From CAVLCC01 sp963624975 (GTDB lineage: Bacteria; Actinomycetota; Coriobacteriia; Coriobacteriales; CADBOM01), in assembly GCA_963624975.1 (NCBI GenBank), contig CAVFRF010000085.1:1-12947 (forward strand): a stretch of 12,947 nucleotides of DNA, in the 5' to 3' direction. Every line of letters starts with the position of its first letter. Positions within the stretch are counted from its first letter, which is position 1. The notes under the pieces are model-generated. The model searched no databases, had not been told where the DNA came from, and was given only the letters and a program-made list of their open reading frames with translations. The position numbers and the translations under genes are program-made. Positions 7,529-12,947 of this stretch are shown piece after piece.

Positions 7529-8314
7529 TTGAGCATAGGAGAATTCTCCGAACTCACCCGAGCGAGCATCGATTCCTTGCGCTACTACGAACGCAAGGGG
7601 ATCTTCTCCCCTGCCTACGTGGATCCCAACAGCAACTACAGGTACTACCGAATCGAGCAGATCTACGAGCTTACGCTTGCAAAGGTTTGCTCCGAAATTG
7701 GGTACTCGCTATCGAACCTTCGAGACTTCTCCAAGAAGCGAGACCTGGTGACTCTCGAAGAGTTCTTTCGGCAGTGCGAGGAGTCCACGAGGCGCGAGGC
7801 GCGAAAGATGCAGGGACTGGCTCTCAGAATGCAGGCCTACCGAGAGGCATATATCGATCAGATCACAGCCGACGTGCTATCGGAACGCGACTATATCACG
7901 CAACCCTGTACTGTGCTGTTATCCCCGCTAGATAGGCCATTTGAAGAGCTGACGTACCGTGAGTACATGGAGACGATGTCGTCTCTGCTCAAGAGCGCCG
8001 ACGACATGGATATGATCTTTCTGGCAGAGCAGGGATTGTTCCATCACCCCGACGGAATGTGGTGCGCGTATGCCAACATCCTGCCCGAGCCCAACTTGGC
8101 GGATGCCATCCCATCGGACAGCTCTCTGATGCTCTGCGAATCCCCGGCAATGCAAACCAAGATTCGCTCGACTATGGGTTCGAGAATCTCCGATGCTTTT
8201 AGAAATGCTCTAAGTCTCGACAAGAACAAGCAACCTGTAATCATTCAGGAGGCTTGGGCGTACAGCCTCGCAACCGATTTCTACCTTTTCAACGTCTTCT
8301 ATCCGGCTGAGTAG
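7529..8314 (+). CDS. MerR-family regulator with a C-terminal effector domain
   Basis: 261 aa from the TTG at 7529. The N-terminus SIGEFSELTRASIDSLRYYE is the MerR winged helix-turn-helix, followed by the NYRYYRIEQIYEL wing region and a long helix (about 85-115) of the type that forms the antiparallel coiled coil. Residues about 125-261 form an effector domain, possibly BmrR/GyrI-like, ending in DFYLFNVFYP. The TTG has GTGGAG 5 nt upstream. The alternative ATG at 7487 lies inside the operator dyad, lacks a ribosome site and would add 14 residues absent from typical MerR proteins. Divergent from mttB 1 and facing its operator, it should twist that promoter into activity on binding inducer. If BmrR-like, the sensor could recognise a cationic quaternary amine, which would suit the enzyme (inference). 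Tandem stops TAG TAA end the gene. Confidence 0.85.
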   Translation: MSIGEFSELTRASIDSLRYYERKGIFSPAYVDPNSNYRYYRIEQIYELTLAKVCSEIGYSLSNLRDFSKKRDLVTLEEFFRQCEESTRREARKMQGLALRMQAYREAYIDQITADVLSERDYITQPCTVLLSPLDRPFEELTYREYMETMSSLLKSADDMDMIFLAEQGLFHHPDGMWCAYANILPEPNLADAIPSDSSLMLCESPAMQTKIRSTMGSRISDAFRNALSLDKNKQPVIIQEAWAYSLATDFYLFNVFYPAE

Positions 8315-8603
8315 TAAATTGCAAGTTTAATTCCCCAGACTTGTTTAGCACTACTTTCGCAACACGTTTCATTATTTTTGTCTTCAATCTCCAAGGCAGC
8401 GGACTGCTAGCAATCGCAGTATGTCCAGTCCCCTGTTTTGCGCTGATTGTCGTTAAATAGCACGGTAAATCCTCATTTTTCAGAACGGTTTCCCGATGCC
8501 AAACACTTCATACCTCTAGTTCAAGCGTCTTCAGTTTCGTTCGTCGCGCCAATCTCAATAATTTTCAAATTACATCTTGACTCTTAAACTCCTAGTCGCT
8601 AAG

Positions 8604-8641
8604 GTTCTGTTAACGCGTTAATATTAACGCGTTAACAGAAC
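8604..8641. repeat. Perfect 38 bp palindrome built of two tandem TTAACGCGTTAA operators
   Basis: Bases 8604-8622 are the exact reverse complement of 8623-8641 with no loop. Each half contains TTAACGCGTTAA (8610-8621 and 8624-8635), itself a perfect 12 bp palindrome, and the two copies are separated by TA. The result is a nested dyad suited to two regulator dimers on nearly the same helical face. It lies about 180 bp upstream of the TetR-family gene. The binding protein is unknown; TetR autoregulation is the simplest guess. Confidence 0.85.
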
Positions 8642-8673
8642 TGCCAAGGCGCCCGGTGGGTGCCGCAACCGCA

Positions 8674-8679
8674 TATACT
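8674..8679 (+). promoter_or_regulatory. Likely -10 box of the TetR-gene promoter
   Basis: TATACT matches the -10 consensus at 5 of 6 bases. No recognisable -35 sits 16-18 bp upstream, where the sequence is GC-rich. If transcription starts near 8686, the 38 bp palindrome is centred around -63, a position typical of an activator site. The leader to the TetR start would be about 133 nt. Confidence 0.4.
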
Positions 8680-8818
8680 TCGACCGCAGAAACGGAGGGT
8701 TTTAGCAAACCAAGTCTGGAGTCGACCAGACGGACGGATTATTGGTGTAGCCTAGGCAGGAGGGTTGAGACAAAGACATACCGAAACGTGGCAAGTTGCA
8801 TTTAGGAGTTGGCCCTGC

Positions 8819-9517
8819 ATGACCAAACATACAGGCAAGAACGAATTGGGTATCGAGCAGCAGTACGTGAACACAGCCTACGACATGATTCTCGAAGTTG
8901 GAGTAGACGGCATCTCGGCAAGAGAGATTGCCAAACGTATGGGGCGCACGGCTCCGGCAGTCTACAGGCATTTCGAGAGTATGGAGTACCTGATCGCAGT
9001 GGCATCGGTGAGGTTTCTCAAGCCATACTACGATGACATGAACGACATCGCGCAAAACGATCCCAACCCGATCATCTTGGACACGCTGGCGTGGGAGATA
9101 TTCGCGTTCTACGCATTCAACAACGTCCAAATCTTCGAGATTCTGTTCATGGGCGACGCAGGGATGGCCAACAGGGCAGTCACGAAGTACTACGAGCTGT
9201 TTCCCGACGAAATCGGCACGGTCAAGAACTACATGCATCCGGCGGCATCGAGCGCCGAACTTCACAAACGCGATGCATTGATTTTGGGCATGGCCGCAGA
9301 GCAGGGAATCATCAAGCAGGAAGCCGTTGACTACCTGGTGGACATCGACGTGTTCGTGTTCTACGGAATGCTCTACAGGTTCCGCAACTCCAACATGAGT
9401 TCCGACGAAGCAAGGGATGCCACCAAAAGGTACGTGAAGATCATAGCCAACAACTATGCGCACGTGCTGCTTCCTGGCAACGACGAGGTATCCGAGTTCT
9501 TGAAGAGATACCTGTAG
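8819..9517 (+). CDS. TetR-family transcriptional regulator
   Basis: 232 aa, typical for TetR regulators. The N-terminal HTH is clear: GISAREIAKRMGRTAPAVYR at 31-50, then HFESMEYLIAVASVRF. The C-terminal two thirds are helical ligand-binding and dimerisation sequence with no nameable motif. The ATG at 8819 follows AGGAG by 10 nt; longer readings from TTG at 8765 add sequence unlike the family. The gene runs in the same direction as mttB 2 (225 nt downstream) and MFS 2, and is the natural candidate to control both. Many TetR proteins repress until they bind the pathway substrate. The 38 bp palindrome upstream may be an autoregulatory site, and GCACGTGC elements before mttB 2 and MFS 2 may be target sites. 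The family is certain; target and ligand are inference. The stop is TAG. Confidence 0.9.
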   Translation: MTKHTGKNELGIEQQYVNTAYDMILEVGVDGISAREIAKRMGRTAPAVYRHFESMEYLIAVASVRFLKPYYDDMNDIAQNDPNPIILDTLAWEIFAFYAFNNVQIFEILFMGDAGMANRAVTKYYELFPDEIGTVKNYMHPAASSAELHKRDALILGMAAEQGIIKQEAVDYLVDIDVFVFYGMLYRFRNSNMSSDEARDATKRYVKIIANNYAHVLLPGNDEVSEFLKRYL

Positions 9518-9568
9518 GCCACACGTTTCGGCAAGGTTTTCCAGTCTCGCAAACTGCACGCCCGCAAG

Positions 9569-9598
9569 CCTGCAGCCCGCACACGGCGCGGGGGCAGG
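9569..9598 (+). terminator. Imperfect GC-rich hairpin after the TetR gene
   Basis: CCTGC-AG-CCCGC (9569-9580) pairs with GCGGG-G-GCAGG (9588-9598) around a 7 nt loop, with one small internal loop. It lies 52 nt after the TetR stop. No U-tract follows, so termination is uncertain. It may separate the regulator transcript from mttB 2. Confidence 0.35.
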
Positions 9599-9675
9599 GC
9601 GGCGCAGCACATACAGCCTTCCCACATGGCTCGCACCTTCGATCCTTTCGTCCGGCAGCATCCCAGATTCGTTTG

Positions 9676-9700
9676 GCGCACGTGCACACCGCTCGTGCGC
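9676..9700 (+). promoter_or_regulatory. Inverted repeat GCGCACG-N11-CGTGCGC in the mttB 2 leader
   Basis: GCGCACG (9676-9682 region) and CGTGCGC (9694-9700) are inverted copies 43 nt upstream of the mttB 2 start. The left arm overlaps CGCACGTGCA (9677-9686), a ten-base string that also occurs before MFS 2 at 11355-11364. It is a candidate operator for the TetR regulator or a leader hairpin. I could not place a confident promoter around it. Confidence 0.4.
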
Positions 9701-9742
9701 AGCAAAGGGTAGCCGCAGAGCAAACACGAAAGGAGATTTACC

Positions 9743-11203
9743 ATGGCTATCGAAGGAATCGTCAACCACTACGCAGAGAACGCAACCAACTACAGGATTC
9801 TCTCGGACGCTCAGTGCGAGAAGATCATCGAGAGCGCGTTCACGATCCTCGAGAACATCGGCATGGACATCGAGGAGCCCACTTCCAGAGAGCTGCTGGC
9901 CAAGCACGGCTGCACCGTTGACGGCGAGAACGTGAGGATTCCCCGCAAGGTCGTGATCGACGCCATCAACAGCGCACCCGGTCACATCGACCTCTACGAC
10001 CGCAACGGCAAGCACGTCATGGACGTGGGCGGCACCAACATCTACTTCGGCAGCGGCCCCACCAACCCGTTCGTCAACGACTTCGAGACCGGCGAGAGGC
10101 GCCAGGCTCTAGTGCAGGACACCGTTGACGCCACCAGGGTCATGGACGCTCTGCCCAACATCGACTTCGTGATGAACCTGGCCGACCCCTCCGACTGCCC
10201 GGTGGAGATCAACGACCTCTACACGCTGCGCGCGATGCTCGAGAACACCACCAAGCCGCTCGTGATCCTGGCTCGCAACCTCGAGACCATGAAGGAGCAG
10301 TTCGAGATGATCACCAGCGTGGTGGGCGGCTGGGACAACTACCGCGCCAAGCCCTTCGTGGCTTCGCTTTGCGGCGACCCCATCACCCCGCTGGGCATGG
10401 ACAACGACGCTATCGAGAAGCTCATGTACTGCGCCGAGAACTCCATCCCCGTGACTTGCCCGTCGGGCGTGCAGCTGGGCACCACCGGCCCCGTGACCAT
10501 CGCCGGCGCTCTAGCGCTTGGCCTTGCCGAGAACTTCGTGTGCCTCGTGGTCACCCAGATCGTGAATCCCGGCGCACCCTACATGGGCTGCCTCGGCGTG
10601 TGCACGGTGGACATGAAGGCCACCACCATGTGCTACGGCTCGCCGGAGCACTGCCTGGGCGAGACCTCCAGCGCCGACATCTACCGCTACCTCGGCCTGC
10701 CCTGCTTCGGCACCGCCGCTGCATCCGAGGCCAAGGTCGTGGACGAGCAGCTCGCCATCGAGAGCACCTTCTTCATCTACAACAACGTGCTCAACGGCGG
10801 CCAGATGACCCACGACGTGGGCTTCATGGACAGCGCGCTCACCACGCACCTCGATGCCCTCACCATGGAGGACGAGATCATCTCCTACGCACGCAGGATC
10901 AAGCAGGGATTCGAGATCGACGACGAGACGCTGGCGCTCGACGTGATCGAGGAGGTCGGCCCCAAGGGCGAGTTCCTCACGCACGACCACACAGCCGAGA
11001 ACTTCCGCGAGGTCTGGTACCCGACCCTGCTGGACCGCCGCATCTACCCGCAGTGGGCCACCGAGAAGAAGGACATGCGCACCCGCGTGCACGAGAAGAC
11101 CGCCAAGATCCTGGACGAGCATCAGCCCGAGGCGCTGCCCGCAGACGTGGTGGCCAAGCTCGACGCCGTGATCGACGAGGCAAACAAACGCGTCGAAAAA
11201 TAG
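9743..11203 (+). CDS. MttB-family (COG5598) corrinoid-dependent methyltransferase 2, non-pyrrolysine
   Basis: 486 aa, full length. It shares with MttB 1 the N-terminus MAIEGI, the blocks NDFETGERR (112-120) and NIDFVMNLADPSDCP (139-153), and NGGQMTHDVGFMDSALTTH (351-369). Overall identity is perhaps half by eye, so this is an old paralogue likely to have a different substrate. GTAAASEAKVVDEQ (323-336) aligns closely with the Methanosarcina MttB pyrrolysine segment, with Ala327 in the Pyl position and no internal amber codon. AAAGGAG lies 8 nt before the ATG. It is preceded by the TetR gene and followed after 219 nt by MFS 2. No corrinoid protein or activase accompanies it, so it probably methylates the corrinoid protein encoded at 2883-3518. 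The reaction class is inferred from family; the substrate is unknown. The stop is TAG, followed one codon later by TGA. Confidence 0.92.
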   Translation: MAIEGIVNHYAENATNYRILSDAQCEKIIESAFTILENIGMDIEEPTSRELLAKHGCTVDGENVRIPRKVVIDAINSAPGHIDLYDRNGKHVMDVGGTNIYFGSGPTNPFVNDFETGERRQALVQDTVDATRVMDALPNIDFVMNLADPSDCPVEINDLYTLRAMLENTTKPLVILARNLETMKEQFEMITSVVGGWDNYRAKPFVASLCGDPITPLGMDNDAIEKLMYCAENSIPVTCPSGVQLGTTGPVTIAGALALGLAENFVCLVVTQIVNPGAPYMGCLGVCTVDMKATTMCYGSPEHCLGETSSADIYRYLGLPCFGTAAASEAKVVDEQLAIESTFFIYNNVLNGGQMTHDVGFMDSALTTHLDALTMEDEIISYARRIKQGFEIDDETLALDVIEEVGPKGEFLTHDHTAENFREVWYPTLLDRRIYPQWATEKKDMRTRVHEKTAKILDEHQPEALPADVVAKLDAVIDEANKRVEK

Positions 11204-11261
11204 CAGTGACCCCTTACCACCGGCAATCGACTGGAAATCGAGAGGGGCTCTGAGGTCACTG
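11204..11261 (+). terminator. Long-range stem directly after mttB 2
   Basis: CAGTGACC (11204-11211) pairs with GGTCACTG (11254-11261). A competing inner stem joins CCCCT (11210-11214) with AGGGG (11243-11247). The structure begins immediately after the mttB 2 stop codon and could be a transcript end, a partial terminator setting the enzyme-to-transporter ratio, or a leader element of MFS 2. No U-tract follows. Confidence 0.35.
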
Positions 11262-11354
11262 AGGAGCGGAAGGCCGGCCGCCACTGCCATGGCGAGCCGC
11301 ATAGGACAACCGCTTCCCACTATCTTATCCCCTCTTGCAAAGCTCTTGAAGCTC

Positions 11355-11376
11355 CGCACGTGCAGATGGTGCACGT
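11355..11376 (+). promoter_or_regulatory. Palindromic element and small hairpin before MFS transporter 2
   Basis: CGCACGTGCA (11355-11364) contains the perfect palindrome GCACGTGC. Its ACGTGC also pairs with GCACGT at 11371-11376 around a 7 nt loop. The same ten bases occur before mttB 2, beginning 66 nt upstream of that start codon against 68 nt here. It is a candidate shared operator. Confidence 0.4.
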
Positions 11377-11422
11377 CGATGTGGCCTAGAGAGCGGCAAC
11401 GACAAACATTAGGAGGGTTTCG

Positions 11423-12724
11423 ATGAGCAACGAAACGAAGGGTCAATCGGGAGCAATGCGCTGGTTTACCCTCTTTGTGCTGGCGCTGAGCTGCGGACAG
11501 ATCTATCAGCTTCCCTACCTGCGCTACAGCTACTACGACCAGATGCTGTCGGCATTTGGAGTGAGCAACACCGAGCTGGGCATGTTCATGACCCTGTACG
11601 GCATCGGCTCGATCATCTGCTACCTGCTGGGCGGCATCGTGGCATCGAAGGTATCGGACAAGATCCTTCTGCCCGGCGGCATGATTCTCACCGGCGCGCT
11701 TGGCGTGTGGTTCGCGACGTTCCCGCCCTACGGCGTGATCCTGGTGATCCACTTCCTGTGGGCGTTCACCACGTCGCTCGTATTCTGGCCTGCGGCGATC
11801 AACTTCATCCGCGGCCTCGGCAGCTCGGCCGAGCAGGGCAGGCTCTACGGCCTGTTCGAGGGTCTGCGCGGCATCACCGCCACCCTGCTGGGCCTCGTGA
11901 TCGTGTGGATCTTCTCGCTCGCAATTAGCGAGATCGACGGTCTGCGCAACGTGATCCTGGTGTACTCCGGCATCGCCGTGGCGCTCGGCGTGCTGCTGTT
12001 CTTCATGATCCCCGCCAACGGCGCGGAGAAGAAGGAACTGGCCGCACAGTCTGGCAGCAGCTCGCTTCTGGGCGGCTTTGGCCAGGCGCTCAAGCTCCCC
12101 ATCACCTGGATCGCCTCCGGCATCGTGTTCTGCACCATGACCACGTTCATCTGCCTGGGCTACACCACGCCCTACCTCACCGCCTGCCTCGGCGCCACCG
12201 CGGCATTCGCGGCGATGTTCGGCACCATCCGCACCTACGCGCTGCAGTTCGTGGGCGGCACTTTCGGCGGAATGCTGTCCGACAAGATCGGCTCTTCGTC
12301 CAAGACCATGATCGCCGGCTTCGCCGTGATCGCAGCTGGCTTCCTGGCTCTCAACATACTGCCCGTTAACGAGAGCATGGTGTGGACCGCAGCCATCCTG
12401 ATCCTGATCTTCGGCATCGCCATCTACGTGATCCGCGGCGTGTACTTCGCAGTGCTCGACGAGGCCAACGTGCCCGCCGGCATCAACGCCGCAGTCGTGG
12501 GCATCGTGTCGTGCCTGGGCTTCTGCCCCGAGGCCTTCATGTACACCATCATCGGCAACTTCCTCGACGTGGACCCCGGCGCGGGCGGCTACCAGACCAC
12601 CTACTGGATGGCCGTGGTGTTCGCAGTGATCGGCATCGTGCTGGCATTCGCCGCCTACAAGGTCGTGAAGAAGAACAAGGCCGCCAAGGCCGCCGCTGCC
12701 GAGAGCGACGAGCAGGCTGCCTAG
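11423..12724 (+). CDS. MFS transporter 2 (12 predicted transmembrane helices)
   Basis: 433 aa inner-membrane transporter. Hydrophobic segments lie roughly at 13-33, 51-72, 81-101, 104-125, 146-166, 177-196, 226-246, 261-281, 295-312, 319-338, 354-376 and 393-414, in the two-times-six MFS pattern. A motif-A-like loop GGIVASKVSDKILLP follows helix 2, with its counterpart GGMLSDKIGSSSKTM after helix 8. The tail is lysine- and alanine-rich. AGGAGGG lies 7 nt before the ATG. It is close to MFS 1 along the whole length, at DNA level too in several blocks, which points to duplication. It follows mttB 2 in the same direction and probably handles the substrate or product of that enzyme, as MFS 1 does for MttB 1 (inference). 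No substrate-defining motif was recognised. Confidence 0.88.
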   Translation: MSNETKGQSGAMRWFTLFVLALSCGQIYQLPYLRYSYYDQMLSAFGVSNTELGMFMTLYGIGSIICYLLGGIVASKVSDKILLPGGMILTGALGVWFATFPPYGVILVIHFLWAFTTSLVFWPAAINFIRGLGSSAEQGRLYGLFEGLRGITATLLGLVIVWIFSLAISEIDGLRNVILVYSGIAVALGVLLFFMIPANGAEKKELAAQSGSSSLLGGFGQALKLPITWIASGIVFCTMTTFICLGYTTPYLTACLGATAAFAAMFGTIRTYALQFVGGTFGGMLSDKIGSSSKTMIAGFAVIAAGFLALNILPVNESMVWTAAILILIFGIAIYVIRGVYFAVLDEANVPAGINAAVVGIVSCLGFCPEAFMYTIIGNFLDVDPGAGGYQTTYWMAVVFAVIGIVLAFAAYKVVKKNKAAKAAAAESDEQAA

Positions 12725-12947
12725 CGGGCGCTGCTCGCGTGTGGGTCGCGCGCGGCTCGCGCTGCCATGCTGACGCGTGACGCGCGCAGCTCGCAAGACC
12801 GCGCAGTTCGCGGGTTCGCACGACTTGCAAGACATAGCTTTTCACACGGATTCCGCCCGCTCCAAGTACGCCCTCCTCAAGCATCGTAACTAGTGAATAT
12901 TTGCTCGTATGATTACCTTCGCTATTGCCTTTAGTTACCAGAAGAAT
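12725..12947 (+). other. Gene-free right edge with GC-rich hairpins
   Basis: No gene is supported. Two hairpins follow MFS 2: GCTG-a-CGCG/CGCG-cg-CAGC (12769-12790) and CCGCG/CGCGG (12799-12813). Both lack a U-tract but are the best candidates for transcript ends. The stretch has short direct repeats (GCTCGCG twice, GCAAGAC twice). After about 12880 it turns AT-rich, with a TATGAT box at 12908-12913 that may serve a gene beyond the window. Confidence 0.4.

Larger units (their letters stand above)
8315..8818. other. 504 bp AT-rich gene-free stretch between the two modules
   Basis: No supported gene lies here; the only readings are short (under 30 codons) and lack ribosome sites. The first 330 bp are much richer in A and T than the flanking genes. 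It contains a weak hairpin after the MerR gene (ACTGC 8403-8407 with GCAGT 8416-8420, then GTTTTG further on), the 38 bp palindrome at 8604-8641, a -10-like box at 8674-8679, and a 6 bp stem GTCTGG/CCAGAC (8714-8731). Confidence 0.6.

Noticed and set aside
4765..7935. A 1056-codon plus-strand open frame opposite the ATPase and mttB 1 genes
   Set aside because: It is the antisense shadow of two well-supported genes. The translation is rich in His, Val, Glu and Asp with no domain and lacks a ribosome site. The same holds for the long frames at 1418-2908 and 10511-12835.
8315..8390. Short minus-strand reading (27 codons) antisense to the end of the MerR gene
   Set aside because: No ribosome site at proper spacing, no recognisable protein, and overlap with the MerR 3' end.
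11204..11320. Possible cobalamin riboswitch before MFS 2 (GCCACTG at 11280-11286, then AGGACAACC)
   Set aside because: A cobalamin element would fit the biology, and GCCACTG resembles one conserved box. The B12 box is broken by extra bases and the other conserved boxes and outer stem were not found. An Infernal search with RF00174 would decide.
12909..12947. Start of a gene running off the right edge (ATG at 12909)
   Set aside because: Only 13 codons are visible, without a ribosome site, and the ATG overlaps a TATGAT promoter-like box.
1..12947. Insertion sequences, integrase sites or CRISPR arrays
   Set aside because: No transposase or integrase reading, no regularly spaced repeats and no terminal inverted repeats with target duplications were seen.

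Overview
The window is a compact catabolic island for corrinoid-dependent demethylation, most likely of a quaternary amine or another N-methyl compound. It holds two MttB-family (COG5598) methyltransferase genes, one corrinoid protein gene, one hydantoinase/oxoprolinase-like (HyuA-type) ASKHA ATPase gene, two closely related 12-helix MFS transporters and three regulators of different families (CdaR/PucR, MerR, TetR). The high-GC coding sequence, the non-pyrrolysine MttB paralogues and the density of local regulators suggest an anaerobic gut-type actinobacterium (Coriobacteriia, perhaps Eggerthellaceae). This taxonomy is inference; no rRNA or marker gene is present.

Layout. Left edge: a CdaR/PucR-type regulator (64-1203, +) converges on the first module. 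Left module (minus strand, 7377 down to 1466): mttB-like gene 1, HyuA-like ATPase, corrinoid protein, MFS transporter 1, all in one direction. A MerR-family regulator (about 7529-8314, +) is divergent from it. Between the two lies a MerR-type promoter pointing at mttB 1, with a 7+7 bp dyad inside the spacer between -35 and -10. Centre: a roughly 500 bp AT-rich gene-free stretch (8315-8818) carrying a perfect 38 bp palindrome. Right module (plus strand): TetR-family regulator (8819-9517), mttB-like gene 2 (9743-11203), MFS transporter 2 (11423-12724). The window ends in a short gene-free stretch with GC-rich hairpins, then AT-rich sequence.

How the genes may work together. An MFS protein would import a methylated substrate or export the demethylated product. 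Each MttB protein would move a methyl group from its own substrate to the cob(I)alamin of the corrinoid protein. The ATPase, placed between mttB 1 and the corrinoid gene, is the candidate for reductive re-activation of oxidised corrinoid, although it has none of the Fe-S cysteine motifs of RamA-type activases. The right module has no corrinoid protein or activase of its own, so MttB 2 probably shares those of the left module. The second methyltransferase, which passes methyl from the corrinoid to tetrahydrofolate (MtgA/MtqA-like), is not in the window. Both MttB proteins have alanine where methanogen MttB carries pyrrolysine. They therefore belong with MtgB, MtpB, MtcB and MtyB (glycine betaine, proline betaine, carnitine, gamma-butyrobetaine), but the substrates cannot be read from sequence.

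Regulation looks substrate-specific: MerR for the left module, TetR (possibly through a shared GCACGTGC element at the same distance before mttB 2 and MFS 2) for the right one.
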